Positions 35,120-47,357 of a stretch of DNA of 64,000 nt are shown one piece after another; positions within the stretch are counted from its first letter, which is position 1, and the number at the start of each line of letters is the position of its first letter. The translations under genes were made by a program, and so were the position numbers. The notes under the pieces are model-generated. The model searched no databases. It was not told the origin of the DNA and saw nothing but the letters and a program-made list of their open reading frames with translations. The stretch is from the NCBI RefSeq assembly GCF_042453785.1, contig NC_091663.1:24766501-24830500 (forward strand), given 5' to 3'. The DNA comes from Malus domestica. Lineage: Eukaryota > Streptophyta > Magnoliopsida > Rosales > Rosaceae.

Positions 35120-36799
35120 GTAAAATTCGTTCAAATTCATGTCCTTCTAACCCTATTCCACCAAATGTGCCTTTTACTAGCAGGTTTATGCAATCAAATG
35201 TGCCAAAATTTGATGTGGTATTCTTAGGGGGCTGCAACAAGGGTTGTTCTTCCCTTGCCGTGACTCTATCCTCCTCATCTTCTTCTTGCTGCAGCTTTTT
35301 GTCCTCTATTTGGCTTTGTTTGGATGATTTTGGGTTAGTTCCAATCTCCTTGCGACTTCTCAAGGTAATAGCCTTAGTAGTTTCAAAACCTCTCTTTGGA
35401 TTTACAATGGTTGAACTAGGAAGCTTGCCTTGTTCTCTGAATTGTCCCATGAATTCTGCCATCTGCCCTATTTGATTCTTCAATTCGCCCACCTCATTGG
35501 CTTGATTTTGTAAGCCCTGTGTCAAAGAAGTTAGTACTTGAAGAATTTTATCATTATCCATTAACGAACCTAAATTTGGTTGGGCAGATGGTGGGTGAGG
35601 CTGTGGTAGTGCAAACGGCCTTTGATAGAGCCCAGGAGGTGGCTGTCTATATCCGCCTTGTTGTTAAGTTTGAGGTTCCCTCCACTTCATATTTGGATGA
35701 TCTCTTCAGCCCGGATTGTAGGTATTGGAGAATGGGTCATTCCTTGGTTGATTTTAGCCTTGATAACCTATAGCATTGACACTTTCCCATCTTCCATTCT
35801 CTACCAATTGAGGACATTGATCAGTGGGGTGTCCTTGCATAGAGTACACGCCACAAGCACTTGTTTCTTGCACCTTGGATCCTTCAACAACCTGTGATAG
35901 AAGAATAGAAAGATTAGCCATTTGAGATTGAAGTTTTGAAATAACACTTACCTCATTAACTTGAGTTTGCCGCGGGGGGGGTCTCTTTGTTCAACTCCTT
36001 CATATTGTTGTGCATTTAAGGCTTGATTTGCTATCAAGATCTTTGCAGCAACTGGTGTTTTATCAACCAAAGCACCACTTGCCGAGGCATCTAGCATTTG
36101 TCTCTCAATTGGAAGTAGTCCTTCATAGAAATATTGAATTAAAAGCTGTTCCTTCCTTTGATGTTGGGGACAAGATGCAACTAAAGTCTTGAAACGATCA
36201 TAATACGCTGGAAATGATTCTCCTTGGCCTTGTTGGATTCCACTAATTCTCTTCCTCAAAAGAATGACTCTTGACGTTGGGAAGAATTGCTCTAAAAATG
36301 CTTTCTTCATACTTTCCCAAGAAGTGACGGTTCCAGGTGCTAATTTAAAGAGCCAATCCTTAGCCTTTTCCAAAAGAGAGAATGGAAAGGCTTTCATCTT
36401 CAAAATATTGCCATCCGCGTTGATTGGTGTCATGCTCGAGCACACCACTTCAAATTCCTTCAAATGCTTGTTTGGATCTTCCATGGACAACCCATGGTAT
36501 TTGAGAATGTGATGCAGCAAACTGGACTTCAATTCAAACTCATCGGTCTTGCCTTGAGCTCCTATAGGGTATTGAATGCAAAGAGGGACGACATTGTCCA
36601 ATCCCGAGGCTGAAAGTTCCTTAATTGTTAGATTGTCTATAGCCATGTCTTGTTCCTGTTCCTCTTCTTCAAATTCGGATTCAGAACTAGAACTAGGTGG
36701 ATTGGATTCTGGTTGCTTCCCTTTCCTTCTCAAAGTTCGTTCAAAATCGTCGTCAATTTCCAATATATGCTCACAATCAGGTTGAGAACTTCGAGTCAT
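35120..36799 (-). pseudogene. gypsy gag (Athila type), frameshifted
   Basis: The start codon is at 36797-36799. The first 283 residues carry a retrotransposon gag domain (residues about 95-230, including WLFKLAPGTVTSWESMKKAF and QGESFPAYYDRFKTLV). The frame is broken near 35950; gag-like sequence continues in other frames to about 35120, with a linker, NQIGQMAEFMGQF and ITLRSRKE. The zinc knuckle reads CGVYSMQGHPTDQC, with a tyrosine where the second cysteine is expected. Family role: the structural protein of the cytoplasmic particle. Confidence 0.85.
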
Positions 36800-36901
36800 A
36801 AACTACTACCTAAAACAAAGAAAAGAAAACAAAATAAAATAAAAAACTAAAGAAAAGAAAACACGAACAGAAACAAAGGGGAAGATTAGCAATTTTGCTA
36901 A

Positions 36902-36921
36902 TCCCCGACAACGGCACCAAA
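36902..36921 (-). other. primer-binding site of the Athila-type element
   Basis: On the minus strand TTTTGGTGCCGTTGTCGGGG lies two bases inside the 5' LTR. It is close to the TGGCGCCGTTGCCGGGGA complement of the tRNA-Asp 3' end, the primer used by Athila/Tat-like elements. Confidence 0.8.
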
Positions 36922-36924
36922 ATT

Positions 36925-38621
36925 TGATGTGATAAAAACTAACACACAAATTAAACCCTCTTTTAGATAATTGTAATATGCGTAAGTAGGGATCGTTATA
37001 GGCCGGGTATTAGGAGGGATGCCATTCTACACTAACTTGACTCAAAAACTGAAAACTAGACTTAAATACACAAAACTAAGCTACTGACTCAAATAAACAA
37101 AACTAAGCTATTGACTCAAATAACACAAAACAAGCACTAAGGGGTGTTCTGGACGAAAATTGAAGTAAAATGACACGAAATACTAAAGGGGGATTTGTTT
37201 GGACGAATTTTAAACTAAAATTAAGTAGGTTACAGAAACAAAGTGAGGGTGGTACGAACTAAGGTAACTTAAGGGGTGAAAGACTAGCTAGAGGGTCCTT
37301 CTCCACACATGACACATATGCATACAAATCGATTTCCAGTTATTATTCCTATAAACCATGAATGACAATGCCCCAAATTAATAGTGAAAAGCACAAATTA
37401 ACTTTCAAATTTTCCTAGATTCATTGAATTGGACTCAACGACGCAACCAAATTATTCTTATCAAGTTCCCTATATGAACAATTTGATAGAGATATATATA
37501 TCAAAGATCATTAAGTTATGTGAAAATCATAAGCATTGATAAGGCATTCATAACTATGAACTGTATGATACTCCTGCTAGGAATTTACTTAACACAATCA
37601 TGACTAGTGACTTTTACTACTTGCAAATATAAGTTCATAACGATTAGGTGAAATTCATTTATATTCTAGCATCAAATCCTTGCATGCAAACTAAGTATGC
37701 ATCCTTAATCAACACATAAGAACAAGTTCTCAATAAAACAGATAAGTAAATAGCATTCACGAATTATGAAACAATAACTGGATGTAATCAATTTATATAA
37801 AACATATGATCATGGCTTCGAATTCACTTCTAGCTAAAACAAAATTAGTTCCACATGTTTGTCATAACTAAATAAAAACAATCTAAATTAAACATTGAAA
37901 TCAAATAAGGATAGAAAGAACTATGAGACACTGCAGTAATGGCAAATTCGGCTTCTCCTTTAGATGGCAAAATTGGCTCATCTTCTCCTTGCAGGCACGA
38001 CTCAAAATCTCCTTCTCTCCTCCAGAAACCTGTGGCACTCTCACCAATTTTCTCTCTAAAACTCCCCCCCCCGAAAGCTGCGGCAATAACTTGTATTTAT
38101 AGGGCTAGGGCATGGCCTACTTTGTGGTGGAAAAGGATTGAGTTGTTTGCAGTGTTTTAGGACTCCTTAAATCAGATTAGAAGTGGTTGAATGTGATAAG
38201 AAATCCCCCTTGCAGCTAGAGATAAGGTAAGATAGAATAAGGTTGAGATAAAACAGGACTGGATAAGATAAGGTAAGTTTGGATAAGGATATGATAGGAT
38301 TAGATAAAGTTTGTTAAGGATAAGGTTCCCCTTTAATTTCTGATTCATTATCTCCAAGCCTCACTCTTAATTCCTCCAGATTGTAGCACATTTCTAGCAT
38401 TATTTAAACGTAAAAAACGTCCCTCCGAAGTGCTCCATATGCATGCTATCCAATCCAAGTCCAAAACTACTCTAAATTGCTCCATTTTGCCCTTTTTTGT
38501 CACCTTTGCCAATTGGACCTACAAATGCACGAAAATATCTTAAATCACTATAATAAATAGAAACTAACTAAGTAAATGGAAAGAAATAAGCTAACAAAGT
38601 TGCATAAATATGCTCTTATCA
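36925..38621 (-). repeat. 5' LTR of the Athila-type element
   Basis: 1697 bp, direct copy of 29592-31289. It has its own small duplication around 37060-37130 (CAAAACTAAGCTA..TGACTCAAATAA). Confidence 0.92.
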
Positions 38622-38658
38622 AAGGGGCTGAATTTAAAAGGGTAAAAGATTCCAAAAA

Positions 38659-40896
38659 TGACATGTCCCAACCCTGATATCCCTACATACCAGGGTAGGC
38701 ATGTGCTGGCCGACACTCGAGGGTGATGAAGCCATTTTAAACATGCATGCCAGTAAAGAATAAGTAATTAGAACGATCATGCCAAAGCAGGAATGTGTTC
38801 AGAGCATACACCTGTTCATCACTCAAAGTTAAGGAGACTCCAGGAAAATATACGAACAAGGGAATGATATCGATACCGAGAAGATTCGAGGATACCTATG
38901 CTATAGAGTCCTGACGCCAGGATTATATACCTCAATCATAACTCCTGAGGGGGCACAAAAATAGAAAAGGTGAGTTGACGAAAGTTTATAATAATACTAA
39001 TAATAGGAAAACCATTTCTATTTCTGAACATAGTAACCCCCTGTTTTGAAAACACATATATAATACTACATATAGGTTTTATGAAAAACCCTAGCATGCC
39101 ATACAAAACATTTATAAAACATGTACGTGTAAAATCATGCTCAATAATGCTGAAAACGCCGCGCGAAGGCAAATCCGTAAATCTCATCGATGATGTACTC
39201 AACTAGGGGTATCATAGTCGCTCGAAGGCAGTACTTGTCCATCACCCGAAGGTGAAGCTATATAAAATAGCATACATCCACACCGACACTAGCCGTGGCT
39301 AGTGAAACTGTCTGACACTGCTTTCGGCAGTGAAGCTGGGGGTATGTCATATATCATATCTCACTCCTCCTCATCAAATGTGTCCTATGGCCATAGACAT
39401 CTATACCCATGGTGTGCGGATGTGCCATATGATAACCCACTAGGTAAGTACCAAAAACATATCTCAAAATCTCGTATCAAACATCAGAGCTCAAAAGCTC
39501 AAACCACATCTCAGAAATCCATGATAAACCATAATCATAAATCCATAATAAACATATACGTGAATCCATAGAATTTCATAACTAAAAATCCAATGATTCA
39601 TAACCTTTAGTAATATATAAATCCGATAAATCATAATTATTCCGTAAAAGCAATCTAAATAAATTATAAGTATGAAAATCCGTAAAACATATTATAAATC
39701 ATGCTCCATTCATAAAATATGCAATGCATGCTAGGCTATCACTCACAGATATTTTATTGCCCGATAGCCGCTCGAATTAGCTTGAACGGGATCACTTCCA
39801 CCGATGCACCTAAATGCACATAGAGACCATTTAGTAAAACTCTACTAAAATGGTCGAATTTGGGAAAACAGACGGCGGATTCGGACTCGGCATGTCGAGA
39901 AACCTAAGGAGGGACCTCGGGTTCACCCCATGCGCCACCACGGGGAGGCGGCCGGAAGGCACGCGCCGCCGCATGTGGCGGTTTCCGGCGAATGGAAACC
40001 TAATTTTTCGACTAACTCTAAAAATTACCAAATTTACAAGCAAGTAGATCTCAATGAGAGGAACAACTTTCATACCTGGGCCGAAGTCCAATTCGGTCAG
40101 GAAACACCTCAAATCACCCTCGATCCGCTAGAACCCTATAAATGGGTACTTTCTAATTCGTCCTCAAATCGAACTCCGACGCCCCAAAACTAATGGGTGG
40201 TGGTACTTGCAAAAACGGCGAAGTGTCGCCGATCTCCCCACGGTGCTACCGGTGCTATCCCCATGAAACCAAGACAAAAAACTATTGGGTTTGTAGTGGA
40301 ACTTGAAGAATAAGGGTCGTGGAGTCGAGTGCAGGTGGTGGCAAGCCTTGGATCACCGGAAAAATGACGGAAAAATCAACGGAAACGGTAATCAAGAACC
40401 GAGTCGCGACATGGAGCCGGGTCGAGGGATCTGGTGCTTCTCATTCTTTCTCCCTTCCCTCCTTTCTTTCTTTCCTCATTGGTGACTATCTCCTTTCCTC
40501 CTTCCTGATTAGGCAGCACCCCCTTCTTTCTTTTATTTCTCTTCTCTCCCATTTGTCCATCTTTCTTATTTCTCTTCATTTCTTTCCATCCCAGCCACAA
40601 ACGTGGCATTATCTCACAGCTCCAACAAAATCTGGAGCCTTCCAGATTTATGGTCAAATGACAATTTTGCCCTCGACTTCGTTTGTTAATAAATCCTTCG
40701 TTATAACTCCAAATTACGTTTTGTTTGCGCTCACGTGTTTGTAACGACGAGTACTACAAGGATACGCCAAGAAAATGGATCTTACATGACACGACAAGGT
40801 GGTCAACAAAAGTCAACGTTTTGCCTCGGAGGGCATTTTCGTAAATTTACATATTAAAATTATAAAAACTGTAATTTTTGGGGACGGGTCGTTAGA
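38659..40896 (-). mobile_element. gypsy solo LTR, ~2.24 kb
   Basis: Same family as 12559-14836 and 49456-51650. On the minus strand its 3' end reads GGGTTGGGACATGTCA, and its 5' end (plus-strand GGGGACGGGTCGTTAGA) is a mutated TGTGACGACCCGTCCCC. AAAAA flanks both sides, a possible but low-information 5-bp duplication. It stands only 37 bp from the Athila-type element. Open frames at 39831-40193 and 40303-40744 lie inside the LTR and are not genes. Confidence 0.82.
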
Positions 40897-42164
40897 AAAA
40901 AAATTTTGACAACTAAATCCTTTTAGATAATGGACAATATTAATTTCGTTCAACACAAATTTAGACTACCGAATCCTTTTTATATACTCTGATCCACCAT
41001 TACAAACCAATAGACATTATCGATGAACTTATAATTTCAAAACCCATTTAATAGAGAATTCAGTAGCAACAAAAATTAGCTCGGATATCAACTTCCGCTC
41101 AAATATAATCTCTCTCTTACAAAAAACAAATGGACTATCAAAATATCAACAAGTTGTAACTATCCCAATAACAAAAGGCTCCATTAGTAACCGAGTTGAG
41201 AAGCAAAAAACGACACCCAAGATGATAGATATGGGTAGAGCTGGCAAAGCTCGATGTTACACTGACCACAAAATAAGAGCGCACTCGAGTCCCGAAATAA
41301 TGGCAAGATAACACTGTAGAAAACGAAATCCCCTAGACCAAGTTCAATACCTTTGTATTGAACATTTTGCTACCTCCCCTTCATCTCTATTACCCTCACT
41401 TTCCTCATTCACTACCTCAACATCAACAACGGTATACTCATAATTACCACCATGTTCATTCCCATTTTGATTCACATTGCCCCTGGAAATTGATTCGTCA
41501 GATAATTCTTTGAGGCATTAAATCAAACACGTGGAATGTGTATAAAGTTTAGCAAAAAGCAGTATGAGAGATAGATGGAGGAAGATTATCAAACACCTGG
41601 AGATAGGTGGAGGAAGACTATCAAACTCTGCTGGTGACCCACTCCTAATTTCGTTGTTTGACGACGAAACATCAGACGCCTAGAGTTTCAATATTAACTG
41701 ATCAATTATGCAATTGGGAATCCCAAATGAAAAAAAAATATCAAATCTTTCAACCCGAAATTGCTCATGAAACACAAAATTCAAATACCCAGAAAACCCA
41801 TTTGTGCAAAAACTAATTGAATTAGAAAAGAATGAACCTCTGAGCGTTATGTGCTTTGATTTGTTCTGGAAATAGGGGAACGAGGTGAAAAGGTAACAGG
41901 CTAAAGGCTCACACGTCATCCCACTTACTTTTTTTAGATCACAAAATGAAACAGCGTCATTTTGCTTAAGGATTTAAAAAAAATAAAAAATTAACACACT
42001 CTGTTGTAGCAGCAGAAAACCAGAGAGCAGGCTGAGTAACTATCACTTCTGACATGACCAGAGGGGTAGAAACCACGACTCATAGGCTTGATTTCCGGTG
42101 AGGATAGGGGTGGCAAGCCCTCCTTGCTCCTCTGTAGCTTTGCCAGTGGAAGCAGAACCATAGG

Positions 42165-42290
42165 TATAGAATAGTCTAACAGCGTAGGTAGTGATCACTC
42201 ATCGCAGATATACCAAGCATGATCACCCTTAAAGAATGTATAGTCCCTCGTCACGAATATACCAAGAAGGACCATCCATGTACCACATTG
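42165..42290. repeat. satellite-like repeat scrap
   Basis: GTAGGTAGTGATCACTCATC, GCAGATATACCAAGCATGAT and CACGAATATACCAAG match units of the array at 28860-29570. Confidence 0.75.
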
Positions 42291-42758
42291 CTACATGGTG
42301 CAGTCACATCATCACACATCACACCTCCTACTTCAACTCAACACCTATGATTTACATGTGAGTAAATACACTATCAATCCCACGTGACTAACCAAATATA
42401 TTGTCATACAAACATATAAGTTCTACATAATACTTCTAATATGGTTTCATGCTCGTCTTTCATACTAGCAATCACACATATCATTATATCATCTAGAAGT
42501 TCAATAATCACATAAATTTCAGTAAGGTGCCAATCACATGCAAACCGAAGCATACATCCCTTAGGATGGCTCGCTGGCCAAGGTAGACCCACTAGGCTCT
42601 ATGAGATATCTAGTAAGGTTCATTTCAGTATTTAAGAACGATTCAGAACATTTTGACCAGAAGTCAATCCTTAGTCAACGGGGTTAACGGTATGGTCAAC
42701 AACCCTAGTAATCTAATTCGGAGGATTGGAACGTTAGATTTCCGTTATGTAAATTTCT

Positions 42759-42985
42759 AAGGTCCTCATATAATGCGTATAGCAACATACTATAATTTCA
42801 TAATGATCCAACGGTCAGATCCTCGTATACTACAAAGGTTATTAATCTAAGATTATTCAATCCGGAAGATACATACATCGGATTTATGACCTGTAAATTT
42901 CTAAGGTCCTCTCATAATACATATAAACAACATACTATATTTTCATAATGATCCAACAATCGGATCCTCGTCTACTACAAAGGTC
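42759..42985. repeat. tandem duplication, ~133-bp period
   Basis: GTAAATTTCTAAGGTCCTC...TTTCATAATGATCCAAC...CTACAAAGGT occurs at 42759-42841 and 42892-42985 with a few differences. It is probably part of an old LTR. Confidence 0.8.
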
Positions 42986-43178
42986 AAGTGGTGGCCATTT
43001 ACGAAACTATGATCATACAACAGAATCATGCCAAACGAACAACATAAGTGAATTCAGGGCATGAAACTAAGCATAGAAACACAAGGTCAGTTTTTTGTAT
43101 CCATTAGTTCAGACTATTTATACAGAAACCAAAACTAAAAACGCGTTTATTCTTAAAAACAAATACATGGAACCATAG

Positions 43179-43346
43179 TTAATGGTAGACTTTGTTCTTG
43201 TCGATTTGTTCCTTGAAGAATTCCACACAAGGAATTAGCTTTGCCGTCAAGCAATGCATTTTCACAGTTGTGCCGTTGAGCCAACGTCCAATTGGTACTC
43301 CATCAGTTTTTTGGACATTGACATGATGCATACTTTTCAATTGCCA
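43179..43346 (-). pseudogene. unrecognised 3' exon or gene fragment
   Basis: A minus-strand frame of about 55 codons ends at TAA (43179-43181) and has protein-like composition (parts: KTDGVPIGRWLNGT, HCLTAKLIPCVEFFKEQIDK). It starts after a plausible acceptor (TTAAG on the minus strand near 43349), but no upstream exon could be recognised in the next kilobase. It may be the last exon of a decayed gene or a piece captured by a transposon. Neither the family nor the function is known to me. Confidence 0.4.
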
Positions 43347-43564
43347 TCTTAACGTTATTAGTGATACGTATATTAAACGTCAAACAACCAAGTGTGTATT
43401 CAACAATGATTAAACATATGAAAATCATAGATAAGGGGCACATGTTCGGACAAAAATGACTGAAAAATTATAGAAATTGTGTGTTGTGTCCCGACCCTAG
43501 GAAAAGTCGGGTGTGTGTCTACATTCTTAGAAAAATAAACCATTATTAAATTGAAAAAAGAAAA

Positions 43565-43640
43565 TATTATAAACATTGTCGGTGTGGCTTGAGCCAGGCC
43601 ATAGGTTCAAATCCTGTCATATTTCTTGTGGATCATCCCA
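43565..43640 (+). mobile_element. possible tRNA-derived SINE head
   Basis: TGTGGCTTGAGCC resembles a pol III A box. About 30 bp on, GGTTCAAATCC is a perfect B box. No acceptor stem or cloverleaf can be drawn, so a SINE is more likely than a tRNA gene. Confidence 0.35.
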
Positions 43641-43959
43641 TAGCTTATAGGTGTAAGCTGTGATATTCATCGTAATTTGTAACTATGGTAGATATTATGT
43701 TTTAATATAGTAGATTGCAATTTATACTCCACTTTTTTGAATAAATAATATATATCATTGTACGTAAAAAATAAAAATAAAGGAGATTGGGTTTGTCAAC
43801 CAGTTTTCTCGAAGGTAAAAAACATTTGATTAATTAAAAAAAAAAAGTGAACATCATTGATAAGGAATACAAATTCATAATAACAAATGCAATATAAAAA
43901 CAATACAAACCTAACTACATAACATCCAAGCAACAAAAAAATAACGCTCATAAAGACAA

Positions 43960-44060
43960 AACTTACATCACTTTCTAAAGAACTTGAAAAAAATGACGCT
44001 TTCAATAAAAGATGTTACCTTATGATAATATTCTTATAGAAGTGGTAAGAAATGTTCCAT
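43960..44060 (+). repeat. dispersed repeat, copy A (copy B at 48510-48580)
   Basis: AAAAAATGACGCTTTCAATAAAAG...TTATAGAAGTGGTAAGAAATGTT is closely matched at 48510-48580. The two copies bracket the ZIP locus. Confidence 0.65.
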
Positions 44061-44673
44061 CGAATTATAGAAAACAAGACTGGTTCTTGTGATTTTTTTT
44101 TGTTTGATGCTCTTGTGAATTTCTATGTGTGTGTGACAAGATATTTGTCATTTTATAAAAAGTAATGCTATACTAACCACCTGGTAATACCATCAGTTGT
44201 ACTCTCTTTCTAATCGAGGTAGAGTTCACCAACGCATATGAATCTTCTTTCTATTAGAGATGATACAAATAATGATATAATTTGATGGTTAAAGTAGCAT
44301 TTTTGTTTTACAAAATAAGGTTCATGGAATCTTCCCCAACAAAACCAAAAAAATAAATAAAAATAAGTAATTCATGAAACTCTCCAACCCCACACAAGAA
44401 ACAGAAAGCGATTGCTTACGTTGACTCCAAGTCAAGTTGTGGATAGACGTTTGAAAACCAAAATCCACCACCCATTTCTCAAATCCTATGTCACAAAAAA
44501 TTCTCAAGAAATAACAACTGTTTGAGTCGTTATCATACAACAACGTATTGTATGGATTGTAGTACAAACCCCTCTTCCCATATTTACCACTTTCATCTTC
44601 TTCGTACAACACTTTTTTTTTTTTCACCCAAAAATTTGTACTACAACCAAACCTTCAGATTTCAACCCCCACC

Positions 44674-44682
44674 ATTTATAAC
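44674..44682 (+). promoter_or_regulatory. possible TATA box of the ZIP gene
   Basis: ATTTATAAC about 75 bp upstream of the ATG, followed by a C-rich leader. Confidence 0.4.
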
Positions 44683-44754
44683 CACACCCACATGTAAATC
44701 CATTAAGCCCAATCCCCCTCTCTCCCTCCTCTCCAAACCCGCAAGTCAACAACG

Positions 44755-46469
44755 ATGGCTCCACCTCTCCCTCGCTTACTCCTCTTCTGTTCTCTCCTCC
44801 TCCTTTGCCTCACCATCCCCGCCTTAGCCCACAGCGGCCACGACGACGACGACGAAACTGAACCCGCCACCAACGACAGCAAAACCCCGCATGACCTCCG
44901 TTCGAGGCGTCTAATACTAGTCAAGATTTGTTGCCTCATCATAATATTTTTTGGGACGTTCGTACCCGGAGTTTCGCCTTATTTTTTCAAGTGGAATGAA
45001 GGGTTCTTGGTTTTGGGTACGCAGTTTGCTGGAGGTGTGTTTTTTGGTACGGCGATGATGCACTTTCTGAGTGATTCCAATGAGACTTTCAAGGACTTGA
45101 CCGAAAAAGAATACCCTTTTGCATTTATGTTGGCTTGTGGGGGATTCTTGCTTACAATGCTTGCTGATTGTGTCATTTCCTATGTGTTCCTCAAGAATAA
45201 GAGTGGTGTGTCGGCTGCTGATCTTCAGGTTCAGGGTAAGTGCTTTTGGTATTTTATATTTTCTTCTCTTTGCTTGCTCAGTGTGTGAAATTTCTTGAAC
45301 GGGAAATGATAAACACGCACACTTTTCAGCCTTTCACACACCCTCTTTAATCATTTCCGTTGATTTTGTTTGATTCTTTGAAATCCGATGGCTACAAGTA
45401 TAGAGAAATATAGGGTGTGCGAGTAGCTAAAAAAATGTGAAAATCACCTTCTGCCTGTTTTCGTTTGAATTATTCAGTTCGATGACCAGAAATATAAAAT
45501 TATAAAGGGACTAAAAGTGTGTTGAAAATCAGTCCTTGAATAAACAACCGTTTGATGTTGGATTTTTGTTTTTTAGTAACAAATGTAGTCTATGACATTT
45601 GAACTCCGACCTCCTCAAACTTAACAAACTGGAGACGGGGGTGCCACTAAACGAACTGTATGTGTGTTTTTGCTGAGATTTGTGATTGCGACAATAATTT
45701 ATGAAGCAAAACTAGGCAGGTAATATTGACTGTAAAACTAAGACAGTCAAGTGATGGTTTATTTTTCACTACAGGTAATATTGAGCAGGGAAAGGGTGGT
45801 CAATATGGCACTCAGGTAAGATATATACTTGCTAATTTCATATATCTTCTGGTGGTAATCGTATCAGGATTTCCATACGCATTGCCCCATTGGGGGATTA
45901 CTTGGTGGCGGTTCTGCGACTAACTCGAAACTTGTTTTTGGTTGACCCGGCAGAGCCATAACCACTTTGCAAATGCAGTGGTTGCAAGCGCTACTTCACT
46001 TGGGGACAGCATCTTGTTGATAGTAGCCTTGTGTTTCCACTCTGTGTTTGAGGGCATTGCAATTGGAGTCGCTGAGACCAAAGCCGATGCTTGGAAAGCC
46101 TTATGGACAATTTCTCTTCACAAGGTATTTGCGGCCATTGCCATGGGCATTGCTCTCCTTCGAATGATGCCTAACCGTCCCTTCTTATCATGCGCTGCCT
46201 ACGCTTTTGCATTTGCTATTTCAAGCCCTATTGGTGTGGCAATCGGAATCCTAATAGATGCGACGACCCAAGGAGCTGTGGCTGATTGGATATTCGCGAT
46301 TTCAATGGGTCTAGCATGTGGAGTGTTCATATACGTAGCAATAAACCATTTATTGGCGAAGGGCTATAGACCCGACAGAGCAGTTTCAGTCGACAAACCC
46401 CAGTACAAGTTTCTGGCAGTTTTGTTGGGTATTGGGGTAATAGCTGTTGTGATGATTTGGGACACTTGA
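44755..46469 (+). CDS. ZIP-family metal transporter (ZIP2-like), 345 aa
   Basis: Three exons, 44755-45235, 45775-45815 and 45954-46469, join in frame (phases 1 and 0). Residues 1-25 are a signal peptide ([18 protein letters not shown]), followed by a His/Asp-rich stretch (HSGHDDDDE) that could bind metal. About eight membrane segments follow, the first at 53-76. The ZIP signature in TM4 is [10 protein letters not shown] (His203, Glu207) and TM5 has [12 protein letters not shown] (His230); these residues line the transport path. The loop between TM3 and TM4 is short and includes SHNH. Family role: uptake of Zn2+ and related divalent cations (Fe, Mn) across the plasma membrane into the cytosol. 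The closest family I recognise is the ZIP2/ZIP11-like branch, ending in VVMIWDT. Two decayed copies follow in the same direction. Substrate cannot be fixed from sequence. Confidence 0.92.
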
Positions 46470-46734
46470 AGTCATTGTTCGTGCACGATTTGTTTGTGGA
46501 AGAAAGCGTTCGGAAGTATAGATTTGTTAGTAGCAAGGCAAGGGGTTGGTAGATGTGATTTTGGTTTTATTTAGTTTTTTGCTATCATAAGTTATTAGTT
46601 CAGGATAGAGAGCAGTGTTGTAATGATCTCCAAATGTTTTTATTTTGTATGCATATGGATACAGTTATAAACAGATGCTTTCCGGGTTTATATATATAAG
46701 CAATATTTGGGGAAGAGGATTCGAGCTCAGTACC

Positions 46735-46850
46735 TCAGGCGCAGGAGTAAACATCCTTAACCATTTTTGACAAGTCCCTTGGCCTTTCCAGGTAAAGCAG
46801 CGTATCCTAATGCCATTGAACTACAGCCTAATGCCATCGTCTTGTGTACT
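46735..46850 (-). mobile_element. possible tRNA-derived SINE fragment
   Basis: On the minus strand GGTTAAGGATGTTTACTCC...GAGGTACTGAGCTCGAATCC resembles the head of the SINE-like piece at 15085-15175, with a weak B box. Confidence 0.35.
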
Positions 46851-47001
46851 CATTTCTTCTGTTTGATTCGCACAAGATTCACTTCTCAAAATCCTTTGAT
46901 TAGAATCTTCAGATCGTATTGATTCATTCCTAAGATTCTGTCCAAAACACATGCTGTATAATAACACACTGAACTGATCATTTTTCATGCACCACTGCAG
47001 A

Positions 47002-47290
47002 ATGGCTTGCTACAATCTTCTTAAGCTCTCTCTCCTCCTCTGCCTCATCCTGGGCCAACAGTGGGCAAGACGACGATGAAAGCAACAAGAGCGACAACGT
47101 TCACACCCTTCCCTCCAAGCCTCTAATATTGGTGAAGATTTGGTGCTTGGTTTTGGTGTTTGTACGGACTTTTGGAGCCAGAACGTTGCTCTACTTCTTT
47201 AAATGGAACCAAGGGTTCTTGGTTCTTAGCACGCAGTTTGCCGGGGGTGTATTGTGTTCATTCACTTCTTGATGCATGTCAATAACTGTG
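47002..47290 (+). pseudogene. ZIP transporter pseudogene 1 (5' fragment)
   Basis: Starts ATGGCTTGCTACAATCTTC and covers only the part of ZIP exon 1 up to the second membrane segment. Readable parts are GQDDDES, LPSKPLILVKIWC, YFFKWNQGFLVL and TQFAGGV. The frame shifts within the signal-peptide region (giving a stop after GQQWARRR) and again near 47250. It then ends in the equivalent of MHFLSDSN. Everything after TM2 is missing. It is 0.53 kb past the stop of the intact gene, in the same direction, so it derives from tandem duplication. Confidence 0.85.
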
Positions 47291-47357
47291 ATCCTATGCT
47301 ATGTTATTTTATGCTTACAATCCAAACCTTCAACTTTTTCTCATGCACCAGTAGAAC

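Larger units (their letters stand above)
29592..38621 (-). mobile_element. Athila-type Ty3/gypsy retrotransposon, internally deleted, with both LTRs
   Basis: Two direct copies of a ~1.7 kb LTR (29592-31289 and 36925-38621) enclose gag and part of pol on the minus strand. On that strand each LTR begins TGATA(A/G)GAGCATA and ends CACATCA. A primer-binding site matching tRNA-Asp follows the 5' LTR. AAAGG flanks the left end and AAAGG can be read at the right end if one base is shared with the LTR terminus. Protease and nearly all of the reverse transcriptase are missing, and the integrase is broken by stops. The LTRs differ at scattered sites and by several short indels, so the insertion is not very recent. 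Confidence 0.9.
40897..43178. other. degraded repeat-rich spacer
   Basis: No gene supported. It contains a scrap of the satellite-like family (42165-42290), a tandem duplication (42759-42985) and plant-typical AT-rich DNA. A short open frame on the minus strand (41680-41919) has no recognisable features. Confidence 0.5.

Noticed and set aside
39831..40744. Overlapping frames on both strands
   Set aside because: Inside the gypsy solo LTR 38659-40896; the second part is a CT-rich low-complexity stretch.
44692..44697. ATG-TAA start-stop in front of the ZIP gene, considered as a metal-responsive minimal uORF
   Set aside because: It lies only ~10 bp after the probable TATA box, so it is most likely upstream of the transcription start.
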